Shown in pieces: positions 42,495 to 51,410 of a stretch of 51,425 bases of DNA (the stretch's first letter is position 1; the number at the start of each line of letters is the position of its first letter). Origin of the DNA: an uncultured Enterobacterales bacterium. Its GTDB lineage: Bacteria; Pseudomonadota; Gammaproteobacteria; Enterobacterales; Enterobacteriaceae. A model generated the notes under the pieces. It was not told where the DNA came from. It ran no database searches and saw only the letters and a list, made by a program, of their open reading frames with translations. The stretch covers positions 1-51,425 of the forward strand of contig CAMLBO010000026.1 in the NCBI GenBank assembly GCA_946478305.1, given 5' to 3'. The position numbers were made by a program, and so were the translations under genes.

Positions 42495-42715
42495 AAAAAA
42501 AAGCTCCCGCAATTTACGGGAGCCAAAAGGTGTCGTCGGACAGGACGACGAGGGTCTCGGAAGCACGAGAGCACGGCAGTGGCAGTGTCAGCTCTCTTTC
42601 CAGCCTCAACAGCGCAGATTTTTATCGCTGGTTTGTGGCTGTTGAACCCGGTAATACTTAAGCATGAAGGGCTTAATAAAAATGAGTAATCAGTGGCTTA
42701 TGCAGAGCAGAGATC
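42495..42715 (-). ncRNA. Candidate small RNA (or long structured 3' UTR) downstream of yhcN copy 1
   Basis: On the minus strand a strong terminator ends at about 42495: GCTCCCG (42503-42509) pairs with CGGGAGC (42517-42523), followed by eight U. Between the yhcN stop (42716) and this terminator lie 190 bases with no credible reading frame but several self-complementary segments. GTCGTC/GACGAC (42533-42538 with 42545-42550), TCTCG/CGAGA (42555-42559 with 42566-42570), and CAACAG (42607-42612) with CTGTTG (42639-42644) are visible. A free RNA or a processed 3' UTR is plausible. I recognise no known small-RNA family. The 5' end is unknown. Confidence 0.45.
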
Positions 42716-42979
42716 TTATTGGTAGATTTCTGCTGTCGCGTGATAGGCCCCATCATTATGAGCTTCGATCACGCGGTAAGATTTCGCGCCCATGCTGTCG
42801 GCTTTATCGGACAATTTTTGGCGGATATCCATAGAGACGCCGTTAACGCCGCTGACGTTAATCACGCCCATTGGCTGTAAATTCTGTGCCTGATCGTTGG
42901 TGATCAGTTGCGCTGCTGACGCGCCAAATGAAACAGCGGTGAACAGGCTTAATGCAGCGAGAGTAGTAATGATTTTCAT
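42716..42979 (-). CDS. YhcN/BhsA-family (DUF1471) periplasmic stress protein, copy 1
   Basis: An 87-residue secreted protein with a signal peptide (MKIITTLAALSLFTAVSFG, cleaved after ASA near residue 22) and a DUF1471 domain: LQPMGVINVSGVNG, DIRQKLSDKADSMGAK and the family ending GAYHATAEIYQ. E. coli YhcN, also 87 residues and also near argR, is very similar and responds to cytoplasmic acid and peroxide. The RBS AGGAA lies just before the ATG. A second, closely related copy lies 222 bp upstream in the same direction, which suggests tandem duplication. Confidence 0.9.
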   Translation of the reverse strand: MKIITTLAALSLFTAVSFGASAAQLITNDQAQNLQPMGVINVSGVNGVSMDIRQKLSDKADSMGAKSYRVIEAHNDGAYHATAEIYQ

Positions 42980-43155
42980 GATAATTTCCTGATATTTTGA
43001 CGTTGATGTCCGGTGGTCTTAGCACCCTATAACAACGTCGATTCATGTATTGGATTCATCAGGTCTGTATCTTCAAGTTTGAAGGGCGCTTTAACGCTCT
43101 GGAAGCTTGGTATGGTGCAGCGATAAATCCGTTCGGTATGACATCCGTACTTCGC

Positions 43156-43177
43156 AGGCCTGGTTTTTATCAGGCCT
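43156..43177. other. Hairpin between the two yhcN-like genes
   Basis: AGGCCTG (43156-43162) pairs with CAGGCCT (43171-43177) over a T-rich loop. It lies 24 bp after the stop of copy 2 (minus strand). No U-run follows on the minus strand, so its use as a terminator is doubtful. Confidence 0.5.
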
Positions 43178-43201
43178 CTTCGCTTCAACTACTCGTTGGT
43201 C

Positions 43202-43465
43202 TTATTGGTAGATTTCTGCGGTGGCGTGGAAGTTGCCTTCTTCACGAACTTCGATCACTCGAAATGCTTTAGCACCTTGTTCATCGGCTTTTGCTGACAG
43301 TGCCTGACGGATATCAGAGGGCGCACCGGCGACGCCGCTTACGCTGATCATCCCTACAGATTGCAGATGTTGCGCCTGATCCTGTGTAACGGGTTGTGCT
43401 GCAAAAGCGCCAAATGACAGAGCAGAGAGAATGCTTAACGTTGCGATAGCAGTAGTAACTTTCAT
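43202..43465 (-). CDS. yhcN: YhcN/BhsA-family (DUF1471) periplasmic stress protein, copy 2
   Basis: An 87-residue protein with signal peptide MKVTTAIATLSILSALSFG, cleaved near AFA-A, then LQSVGMISVSGVAGAPSDIR, SAKADEQGAKAFRVIEV and the ending GNFHATAEIYQ. The opening sequence and length are nearest to E. coli YhcN of the two copies (MKIKTTVAALSVLSVLSFGA), so it is the better candidate for the true yhcN. The ATG at 43465 fits; an upstream extension to 43534 is not conserved. A symmetrical GTGA-N6-TCAC site lies 40 bp upstream of the start. Confidence 0.9.
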   Translation of the reverse strand: MKVTTAIATLSILSALSFGAFAAQPVTQDQAQHLQSVGMISVSGVAGAPSDIRQALSAKADEQGAKAFRVIEVREEGNFHATAEIYQ

Positions 43466-43957
43466 GATTAACCTCGTCGATTTTATTATGCGTCCGAACA
43501 AACAGTGATTCACATCACGGAAATGAGTATACATCTAGTAACCTAGAATATTAATAGTTTGCTAATAGTTTTTTGAGTTGTTATAAGTGTGATCTGTTGG
43601 GTTTTAATAACTAAAAGGCATAAAAACTGACGTAAAAGTGAACTATCAGATGGTTTTTTATTAAAAAACAATGAATTAAGATGAATTGACTATTTGTGCG
43701 CTATACGGCAGTTATTCGCACTAATGAAACTGCATTGTAACGACGATGTGACTTGTTGGTGGCAGTTTGGAAGTAAAACTCGCTGCGGTGGCATGGGGTA
43801 GGCAGAGATGAATCAATTATACGGGTAGATAATGAAATTATAATGAGTATTACTTATATAGAGAGGTTTGCAGGGTACCCTAAGAAGATATTTGACAGTA
43901 ACCTGCATGTATTGAGCGCGGAATTTTAATCGAACCGTGAAGAAGAGAACGGAGCTT
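43466..43957. other. Long AT-rich intergenic region between yhcN and argR
   Basis: About 490 bp with no credible open frame on either strand. It is strikingly AT-rich between about 43540 and 43720. It should hold the yhcN promoter (minus strand) and the argR 3' untranslated region. The clearest motif is the palindrome at 43505-43518. A short stem GAGCT/AGCTC (43952-43965) spans the argR stop. Nothing else could be assigned. Confidence 0.6.
43505..43518. promoter_or_regulatory. CRP/FNR-type palindrome upstream of yhcN
   Basis: GTGATTCACATCAC has a perfect CRP core (GTGA-N6-TCAC) and, read differently, the inner FNR core TGAT-N4-ATCA. It is centred about 46 bp before the yhcN start codon. Which regulator uses it, if any, cannot be told from sequence. 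Confidence 0.5.
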
Positions 43958-44428
43958 TTACAGCTCTTGTTCGAACAGGCTGAGGATAGCTTCATACAAC
44001 TGTTTAACGCTGAAACCACGGGCTGGTGTGGTGAATATGGTGTCATCGCCGGCTATGGTCCCCAAAATGCCTTCTGATTTACCTAAAGAGTCCAGCAGGC
44101 GTGCAATCAGCTGCGCTGCTCCAGGGCTGGTGCGTATAACGACGACGGCTTCATTGTAGTCAATATCCAATACCAGGTTTTTCAACGGACTGGTCGTGGT
44201 TGGAACACCAATTTCGGCAGGAAGACAGTACACCATTTCCATTTTGGCATTGCGGGTACGTACCGCGCCAAACTTGGTCAGCATGCGCGAAACTTTGGAT
44301 TGGTTAATGTTCTCGAAGCCATCTTCCTGTAAAGCGAGGACGATTTCACCTTGAGAACTGAACTTCTCTTCCTTCAACAAAGATTTGAAGGCTTTGATCA
44401 GATCTTCCTGTTTGGCAGGATTACGCAT
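43958..44428 (-). CDS. argR: Arginine repressor ArgR
   Basis: Hexameric arginine-binding repressor of arginine synthesis genes and accessory factor for Xer recombination at cer-type sites. The ATG at 44428 gives 156 residues, as in E. coli. The N-terminal winged-helix domain has [15 protein letters not shown] and [20 protein letters not shown]. The C-terminal arginine-binding and oligomerisation domain has [20 protein letters not shown] and [11 protein letters not shown] much longer upstream frame is not conserved. Divergent from mdh, as in E. coli. An ARG-box-like site sits 47 bp upstream, consistent with autoregulation. Confidence 0.98.
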   Translation of the reverse strand: MRNPAKQEDLIKAFKSLLKEEKFSSQGEIVLALQEDGFENINQSKVSRMLTKFGAVRTRNAKMEMVYCLPAEIGVPTTTSPLKNLVLDIDYNEAVVVIRTSPGAAQLIARLLDSLGKSEGILGTIAGDDTIFTTPARGFSVKQLYEAILSLFEQEL

Positions 44429-44889
44429 TTTGCACCCTAAGGTCATAACGATAGTGTTGTGGATTATGCATATATTTGAATTTTTATGCAATAACCCTTC
44501 AGCTAAGAACGATGAATTATCGGGAATATAAGGTATTAAGCACAGCGTGCAATCGATTAAATGTGATGAATATGCCAATTTCGTGCATTATTTTCTTTGC
44601 TGTTGGTAAATAAATTGTTATGAAAATGATATTGTCCTGATGTTGGCTTCGGGTGTAATGTAACCGCCGGTTAACCTGTCGTGTTTCGTGACGCTATTTT
44701 GGATATCGTTGTTTTATGCTGCTGAAGCATAAGCAAAATAATCTTAAATTAAGCCGACATACAATCTTAATAATGCGTGGCTTCTCACTATCTGGGTTCG
44801 ATGATTGTGTTTGGCCAGTCAGTAGATTAAGGTCATAACTAGATGAATTCACGGCGCTTTTTAAGTTTATGATAAAAAAGGAGTATAGG
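44429..44889. other. argR-mdh divergent regulatory region
   Basis: A 461-bp AT-rich gap with no credible gene. It holds the argR and mdh promoters, the ARG box at 44475-44492, and a small perfect inverted repeat around 44660-44680 (GTTAACC/GGTTAAC-like). In E. coli mdh is controlled by ArcA and CRP, but I could not assign those sites here with confidence. Confidence 0.6.
44475..44492. promoter_or_regulatory. ARG box (ArgR operator) upstream of argR
   Basis: The core TGAATTTTTATGCA (44477-44490) matches the ArgR consensus TGAAT-WWWW-ATTCA at nine of ten defined positions. It lies about 47 bp before the argR start codon. E. coli argR is autoregulated through such boxes. A well-matched second box at the usual 21-bp spacing was not found. 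Confidence 0.6.
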
Positions 44890-45828
44890 ATGAAAGTTGC
44901 GGTTCTCGGTGCAGCTGGCGGTATTGGCCAGGCCCTCGCCCTTCTACTCAAGACTCAGTTACCTTCAGGTTCAGAACTCTCTCTCTATGACATTGCGCCG
45001 GTAACGCCGGGCGTGGCTGTCGACCTCAGTCATATCCCTACTGCTGTAAAAATCAAAGGCTTTAGCGGAGAAGATGCCACCCCTGCATTAGTGGGTGCTG
45101 ATGTGGTACTGATTTCTGCCGGTGTTGCGCGTAAACCAGGCATGGATCGTTCTGACCTGTTTAACGTTAATGCGGGCATCGTTCGTAACCTGGTTGAGCA
45201 AGTCGCGAAGACCTCCCCAAAAGCCTGCATTGGCATCATTACCAACCCGGTTAACACCACGGTGGCCATCGCTGCAGAAGTGTTGAAAAAAGCCGGTGTG
45301 TATGACAAAAACAAATTGTTTGGCATAACGACACTTGATGTCATCCGTTCAAACACCTTTGTTGCTGAACTCAAAGGTAAACAGCCACAGGAGATCGAAG
45401 TTCCGGTAATTGGCGGCCACTCAGGCGTGACTATTTTGCCATTGCTCTCGCAGATCCCTGGTGTCACCTTCAGTGAAAGCGAAGCGGCTGATTTGACCAA
45501 ACGTATCCAGAATGCGGGTACGGAAGTGGTTGAAGCGAAAGCTGGCGGCGGATCAGCCACCCTCTCTATGGGCCAGGCTGCAGCTCGATTTGGCTTGTCC
45601 CTGGTTCGTGCTCTGCAAGGCGAAAGCAACATTGTTGAGTGTGCCTATGTTGAAGGTAATGGCGAATATACACGCTTCTTCGCTCAGCCAATTCTGCTGG
45701 GTAAAAATGGCGTCGCTGAGCTGAAAAGCATCGGGAAATTGAGTGCATTTGAGCAGAGTTCTCTGGACTCAATGCTCGACGTGCTGCGTAAAGATATTGA
45801 GCTGGGTGAAAACTTCATCAATAAGTGA
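44890..45828 (+). CDS. mdh: Malate dehydrogenase
   Basis: NAD-dependent tricarboxylic-acid-cycle enzyme interconverting malate and oxaloacetate. The ATG at 44890 follows AAAGGAG and gives 312 residues, the E. coli length. Visible are the NAD-binding loop GAAGGIGQ (7-14), the substrate-arginine segment [40 protein letters not shown] and catalytic H177 in [15 protein letters not shown] seven-codon upstream extension is not conserved. A strong terminator follows. Divergent from argR. Confidence 0.99.
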   Translation: MKVAVLGAAGGIGQALALLLKTQLPSGSELSLYDIAPVTPGVAVDLSHIPTAVKIKGFSGEDATPALVGADVVLISAGVARKPGMDRSDLFNVNAGIVRNLVEQVAKTSPKACIGIITNPVNTTVAIAAEVLKKAGVYDKNKLFGITTLDVIRSNTFVAELKGKQPQEIEVPVIGGHSGVTILPLLSQIPGVTFSESEAADLTKRIQNAGTEVVEAKAGGGSATLSMGQAAARFGLSLVRALQGESNIVECAYVEGNGEYTRFFAQPILLGKNGVAELKSIGKLSAFEQSSLDSMLDVLRKDIELGENFINK

Positions 45829-45851
45829 TCGAAGTTGCGCCAATACTGATG

Positions 45852-45879
45852 AACCGCCGGATTTACCGGCGGTTTTTTT
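45852..45879 (+). terminator. Intrinsic terminator after mdh
   Basis: AACCGCCGG (45852-45860) pairs with CCGGCGGTT (45866-45874) over a five-base loop and runs into seven T. It lies 23 bases after the mdh stop and 13 bases before the convergent sfsB stop. Confidence 0.95.
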
Positions 45880-45891
45880 ATGAGCGCGATT

Positions 45892-46158
45892 TCAGTTTTT
45901 GTTAGGCATTCTGATCTTTCGCTCAATGCGTTGTGACGTTACTGCGTCGAAATAACGGTTTGGCCAAATCATCGACGGATGAACGCCAATGGCATCTGCA
46001 ATGATACGTTCACCTTTTGGCCATGGCCTTGACAATGCATTTGCCAGCGTTGATGAGCTCAACCCTGCGCTACGGGACACGGCTGCCAGAGTTGTTCCTT
46101 TTTTTCTCAGCGCGGCGATGATGTCAGCCTGATGCCAATTGTCTTTACGTCCTTTCAT
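45892..46158 (-). CDS. sfsB: Ner-like HTH transcriptional regulator SfsB (Nlp)
   Basis: An 88-residue lambda-repressor-type HTH protein of the phage-Mu Ner family. The blocks WHQADIIAALRKKGTTLAAV and LSSSTLANALSRPWPKGERI, then MIWPNRYFD, are very close to E. coli SfsB/Nlp, which activates maltose genes when cloned and lies just downstream of ispB. Here it is on the same strand as ispB but separated from it by an AT-rich stretch and an oppositely oriented gene. The ATG at 46158 has AGGGA upstream. It is convergent with mdh. The regulatory targets in this organism are unknown. Confidence 0.88.
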   Translation of the reverse strand: MKGRKDNWHQADIIAALRKKGTTLAAVSRSAGLSSSTLANALSRPWPKGERIIADAIGVHPSMIWPNRYFDAVTSQRIERKIRMPNKN

Positions 46159-46832
46159 GTTTATTCCCTTTTATTATCGGCAAGATGTTCAAAGTTATTT
46201 CATTTCGGTGCAACTATGGAATCGAGATCTGAAATATTGCATTTCATAATTGATGTTTCTGTTTCTAAAAAATATGTTGATTATTTTCGGGAAAATATCT
46301 CTTTCTGATAGTTAACGCAAATGCATAATTGATATTTTTACTGATTAGTCCTGAGTGGTATTTTAAAATATTTGATTTTTAATGACATGTGCGGAAATAA
46401 TTATTTTTTCTATTAGTTGTTCGATTTAGAGATGTCTCTAATAAAAGAGTATTTATATAAAAATTTTAGATGTTTCTTAACACTCTTTATTTTTAATTGT
46501 TTATGTGGATGTTTGTTATGTTGTTGTATTCTATGTTTATTATCTTTATTTCTTTCGTCAGCAATGGCTGGCAGGTTACTTGTTTCTGAAAAATGTAATT
46601 TTGACTCTTCTCTCTTTCATAAAAAAGTTTCATCAAAAGCCAATAGGTGCGTTTTAAAAGAGGGTTAATAATAATTCATGTTTATTGTTTCTATTAAGTA
46701 GTGCTATAAGTTAGCTGCAGTTTTAATGTGAGTACTTAAATGGAAAAGTGAATGTTCTCTATTCTTGCTTTCACTTCCTCAGGGATTTCTAACATATTCT
46801 TATGGCCTGAGCGCCAGATGAAAAGGACCGTT
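46159..46832. other. Very AT-rich gap between sfsB and the Mu-type HTH gene
   Basis: About 670 bp of markedly AT-rich DNA, unlike the flanking core genes. It should contain the divergent promoters of sfsB and the downstream HTH gene. One open frame (46432-46668) could encode a 78-residue hydrophobic protein with seven cysteines in NCLCGCLLCCCILCLL, but the start has no good ribosome site. I recognise no family, so it is not called as a gene. The composition suggests acquired or H-NS-silenced DNA. Confidence 0.55.
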
Positions 46833-47192
46833 ATGAAAAAAGAGTGGTTTGCAGCAAATGAACTCATTGGCTTTGATGGGTTGCCTTCGTCAACTCAGGG
46901 CATACACGGTATGGCGCGGCGGAATGCCTGGGTCAAACGCCGCCGGCATGGAGTTCAGGGAAAGGCCGTTGAATATCACATTGATAGCCTGCCCCTAAAA
47001 GCGATGGGGAGTCTCGAGATGAAAGAACAATCTGCGGAATACGTCTATTCCTCTCATCAGGATCCGTTGGCTATTTGGATTGAAAGCTATAAACAACTCA
47101 AGGAGCACGAGCGAGAAGTGATTATAAAATTTATTGTCAGAGAAGGGCTCTCAGAGGTGCTACAACGTTTACGGGCGGGGAGTGATGCCTGA
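46833..47192 (+). CDS. Mu-transposase-type HTH DNA-binding protein
   Basis: A 119-residue protein whose N-terminus (about 1-60) resembles the DNA-binding domain shared by phage Mu transposase MuA and Mu repressor: EWFAANELIGFDGLPSSTQG, IHGMARRNAWVKRRRHG and VQGKAVEYHIDSLP. The remaining half is helical and charged, with no transposase catalytic domain, so it is a stand-alone regulator, not a transposon gene. The ATG at 46833 is preceded by AAAAGGA; further upstream starts exist. It converges with ispB, with a strong hairpin between. Its targets are unknown. Confidence 0.8.
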   Translation: MKKEWFAANELIGFDGLPSSTQGIHGMARRNAWVKRRRHGVQGKAVEYHIDSLPLKAMGSLEMKEQSAEYVYSSHQDPLAIWIESYKQLKEHEREVIIKFIVREGLSEVLQRLRAGSDA

Positions 47193-47209
47193 AGTAACAT
47201 CTTGATGGC

Positions 47210-47239
47210 AACATGTACCGCACAGAGGCGGTACATGTT
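47210..47239. terminator. Perfect 12-bp stem between the Mu-type HTH gene and ispB
   Basis: AACATGTACCGC (47210-47221) pairs with GCGGTACATGTT (47228-47239) over a six-base loop. It sits between two convergent genes (stops at 47192 and 47262). Neither strand has a U-run right after the stem, so it is probably a 3'-end stabiliser or a weak bidirectional terminator. Confidence 0.65.
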
Positions 47240-47261
47240 CATCAATACCGCTCAGCGGCAG

Positions 47262-48233
47262 CTAGAAGTTTCTTCTGACAGCAATATGAGCCAGCCCTTC
47301 CAGCGCAGTACGATACTCCGACTCAGGCAGAACTTGCAGGGCAGTAATTGCTTTATCAGCTTCCTCTTCAGCACGTGCGCGGGTGTGCTCCAATGAACCC
47401 CATTGATGCATTGCCGCCAATACCGGTTCCAGAAGGTGACGCCCGTTTCCTTCTTCAATCGCTTTACGGATCATAGCCGATTGCTCTTCATTGCCATTTT
47501 TCATCGCATGAAGCAGAGGGAGTGTCGGTTTCCCTTCATTCAGATCATCTCCGGTGTTTTTCCCCAAAGTTTCGCCATCTGCATCATAATCGAGCAAATC
47601 ATCGATCAACTGGAAAGCTGTGCCCAGATAACGACCGTAATCCTGCAAGCCTTGAATCTGCTCTTCAGTGCCACCCGCTAACATGGCGGAAGCCTGTGCT
47701 GCAGCCTCAAATAGTCGGGCAGTTTTACTGTAAATGACCTGCATGTAGCTTTCTTCGGTAATATCCGGATCATTGCAGTTCATTAGCTGCAGCACTTCGC
47801 CTTCCGCGATGACGTTGACCGCTTTGGCCATTAATGCAAGTACTGGCAATGACTCCAGATCAGTCATCATCTGGAATGCTCTCGTATAGATAAAGTCACC
47901 GACTAAAACGCTGGCTGCATTACCAAAAGCCGCATTAGCTGTCGCTTTGCCGCGACGCATATCAGATTCATCCACCACGTCGTCATGCAAAAGCGTGGCG
48001 GTATGGATAAACTCAATAAGTGCAGCGACGGTGACGTGCTTGTTACCCTGATAGGACAAGGCTCGTGCAGCCAGAACGGCGATCATTGGGCGAATTCGTT
48101 TGCCTCCGCCACTAATGATGTAATATCCCAGTTGATTGATGAGCGATACATCAGAATTCAACTGCTCAAGTATGGTTGCGTTTACCGCATCCATGTCCTG
48201 CCCGGTGAGATCGATTATCTGTTCTAGGTTCAT
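47262..48233 (-). CDS. ispB: Octaprenyl diphosphate synthase IspB
   Basis: Essential trans-prenyltransferase making the octaprenyl side chain of ubiquinone and menaquinone. The 323-residue protein begins MNLEQIIDLTGQDMDAVNAT. It has the FARM HDDVVDE block followed by SDMRRGKATANAAFGN, the lysine/arginine IPP site GGGKRIRPMIAVLAARAL, and the SARM LIDDLLDYDADGE. Length equals E. coli IspB. Divergent from rplU, the conserved arrangement. Confidence 0.98.
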   Translation of the reverse strand: MNLEQIIDLTGQDMDAVNATILEQLNSDVSLINQLGYYIISGGGKRIRPMIAVLAARALSYQGNKHVTVAALIEFIHTATLLHDDVVDESDMRRGKATANAAFGNAASVLVGDFIYTRAFQMMTDLESLPVLALMAKAVNVIAEGEVLQLMNCNDPDITEESYMQVIYSKTARLFEAAAQASAMLAGGTEEQIQGLQDYGRYLGTAFQLIDDLLDYDADGETLGKNTGDDLNEGKPTLPLLHAMKNGNEEQSAMIRKAIEEGNGRHLLEPVLAAMHQWGSLEHTRARAEEEADKAITALQVLPESEYRTALEGLAHIAVRRNF

Positions 48234-48389
48234 TGTGTTTTTTCGGCTGTGTTTCTCTTCACCGCAATGAGGTCTGGCTCACATTGGCACATGGCACTTA
48301 CTGTAAAGGGGATTGTACTTGAAAAACAGTGCAGATAAATGCCATCACAAGAACTGCGCTTTTTTTCTTCTTTTGTGGTGAATGTGCTC

Positions 48390-48418
48390 TTGTCTTATGC
48401 TGATTTTTTGCGTAGAAT
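48390..48418 (+). promoter_or_regulatory. Sigma-70 promoter of rplU-rpmA
   Basis: TTGTCT (48390-48395), a 17-bp spacer and TAGAAT (48413-48418), followed by the G+C-rich discriminator TCGCGCCC typical of ribosomal-protein promoters. It lies 75 bp before rplU and implies a leader of about 65-70 nt. Confidence 0.8.
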
Positions 48419-48492
48419 TCGCGCCCTATTGTGAATATTTATAGCGCCCTCTGGACTATACAAAGTTGAGTGCGCGGAAAGCGGAGTTTTAT

Positions 48493-48804
48493 ATGTACGC
48501 GGTTTTCCAAAGTGGTGGTAAACAACACCGTGTCAGCGAAGGGCAGACTATTCGCCTTGAAAAGCTGGACATCGCAACTGGTGAAGCAATCGAGTTTGAC
48601 CAGGTTCTGATGATTGCTAACGGTGAAGAAATCAATATCGGTCTGCCATTAGTTGCTGGCGGTTTGGTCAAAGCTGAAGTTGTAGCTCACGGTCGTGGCG
48701 ATAAAATTAAGATCGTTAAGTTTCGTCGCCGTAAGCACTACCGTAAGCAACAGGGCCACCGTCAGTGGTTCACTGACGTTAAAATCACCGGCATCAGCGC
48801 TTAA
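48493..48804 (+). CDS. rplU: 50S ribosomal protein L21
   Basis: Large-subunit ribosomal protein. The ATG at 48493 gives the 103-residue product [20 protein letters not shown] with the L21 signature [20 protein letters not shown] near the end. A nine-codon extension upstream is not conserved. First gene of rplU-rpmA; 18 bp separate it from rpmA. Confidence 0.99.
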   Translation: MYAVFQSGGKQHRVSEGQTIRLEKLDIATGEAIEFDQVLMIANGEEINIGLPLVAGGLVKAEVVAHGRGDKIKIVKFRRRKHYRKQQGHRQWFTDVKITGISA

Positions 48805-48810
48805 GTTTAG

Positions 48811-49080
<270 letters not shown>

Positions 49081-49108
49081 ATTTTTCGAGTCTTAAGTAA
49101 ATAGATGT

Positions 49109-49137
49109 AAGCCCCGCAATTCGTTGTGGGGCTTTTT
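49109..49137 (+). terminator. Intrinsic terminator after rpmA
   Basis: AAGCCCCGCAA (49109-49119) pairs with TTGTGGGGCTT (49125-49135, including a G-U pair), with a TTT tail. Read-through probably supplies yhbE and obgE, as in E. coli, since yhbE begins 32 bp later. Confidence 0.88.
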
Positions 49138-49168
49138 ACATTCTGGCTCGCCCACTCCTGGCAAGAAT

Positions 49169-50140
49169 ATGGACACAAAGTCGCAGGCGCCAATAGGGAT
49201 CATGTTAGCGATAACCACGGCGATGTGCTGGGGTTCTCTGCCAATTGCCATGAAACAGGTTTTAGTGGTAATGGATCCGTTTACCATTGTTTGGTTTCGG
49301 TTTTCCTTAGCCGCTATTGTTCTGGGCTGTATTCTCGCATCGCGGCATAGATTGCCTCCGATGCAGATGTTCAAAAGTCCGCGTTGGCTGGTTTTACTCC
49401 TTGTCGCCACGTGTGGATTATTGGGCAATTTCGTTTTATTTGGGTCGTCTCTGCAATACCTCAGCCCAACGGCGTCGCAGGTTATTGGGCAGTTATCCCC
49501 CGTAGGTATGATGTTTGCCAGTGTCATTATTCTGAAAGAAAGGATGCGCGTTACTCAGATTATTGGCGCCGGTATGCTTATTTTAGGGTTGGTTCTGTTT
49601 TTCAATACCAGCCTGATTGAAATTTTTACCCGACTCACAGATTACACGTTAGGTGTTTTACTTGGGGTCGGTGCAGCAACGGTTTGGGTGATTTACGGTG
49701 TGGCGCAAAAGGTTCTATTGCGCCGACTGGGCTCACCGCAAATCCTATTTTTGCTGTACACTTTATGTTCTATCGCATTGCTCCCGCTGGCCAGTCCGGC
49801 GATGCTTTCTCAGCTCAGCGGTTGGCAATTTGCCTGCTTGTTGTTTTGCGGCGCGAATACTTTAGTAGGGTACGGCGCATTAGCGGAAGCGATGGCGAGA
49901 TGGCAGGCGGCGCAAGTGAGTGCCTTCGTCACCCTGACGCCGTTATTTACCCTGCTATTTTCAGACTTATTGGCACTTGCCTGGCCTGGCATGTTTGCGG
50001 CACCCGTACTTAACACAATGGGTTATCTTGGTGCATTCGTGGTGGTGGCGGGAGCGATGTTTTCCGCAATAGGCCATCGTTGGTGGCCTGGTCGGACAGA
50101 ACAAAACCTGGTGGCTAAACTTAAGCAACCCGGTGAATGA
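49169..50140 (+). CDS. yhbE: EamA-family inner-membrane transporter YhbE
   Basis: Ten-transmembrane drug/metabolite transporter-superfamily protein with two EamA repeats (about 8-140 and 155-300); the substrate is unknown. The ATG at 49169 (MDTKSQAPIGIMLAITTAMC) gives 323 residues, like E. coli YhbE (321). Family blocks are WGSLPIAMKQVL, SLQYLSPTASQVIGQLSPVG and YGALAEAMARWQAAQVSAFV. The upstream extension to 49124 runs over the terminator and is rejected. It lies between rpmA and obgE in the conserved operon, 18 bp before obgE. Confidence 0.95.
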   Translation: MDTKSQAPIGIMLAITTAMCWGSLPIAMKQVLVVMDPFTIVWFRFSLAAIVLGCILASRHRLPPMQMFKSPRWLVLLLVATCGLLGNFVLFGSSLQYLSPTASQVIGQLSPVGMMFASVIILKERMRVTQIIGAGMLILGLVLFFNTSLIEIFTRLTDYTLGVLLGVGAATVWVIYGVAQKVLLRRLGSPQILFLLYTLCSIALLPLASPAMLSQLSGWQFACLLFCGANTLVGYGALAEAMARWQAAQVSAFVTLTPLFTLLFSDLLALAWPGMFAAPVLNTMGYLGAFVVVAGAMFSAIGHRWWPGRTEQNLVAKLKQPGE

Positions 50141-51328
<1,188 letters not shown>

Positions 51329-51375
51329 TCTCCGCTTCTAAAAGCGCAGTATTAAAAAAGGTCGCCCAGAGCGTA

Positions 51376-51410
51376 ATGCTGGTCACTTAAGGTGACCAGC
51401 ATTGTTTTTT
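51376..51410 (+). terminator. Intrinsic terminator after obgE
   Basis: ATGCTGGTCAC (51376-51386) pairs with GTGACCAGCAT (51392-51402) over five bases, then TGTTTTTT. It lies about 48 bp after the obgE stop and may also serve a convergent gene beyond the window; the last 15 bases show nothing else. Confidence 0.93.

Noticed and set aside
42533-42570. CsrB/CsrC-type RNA suggested by several GGA motifs on the plus strand
   Set aside because: Only a few GGA triplets, no repeated AGGA-in-loop pattern, and the terminator points to the minus strand.
42465-42689. Plus-strand open frame of 74 codons after mpl
   Set aside because: Begins in the mpl terminator, runs through a second terminator on the other strand, is extremely basic at its start, and has no ribosome site.
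46833-47192. Remnant transposase or Mu-like prophage
   Set aside because: Only a MuA-type DNA-binding domain is present; no catalytic domain, terminal repeats, target duplication or neighbouring phage genes are seen.
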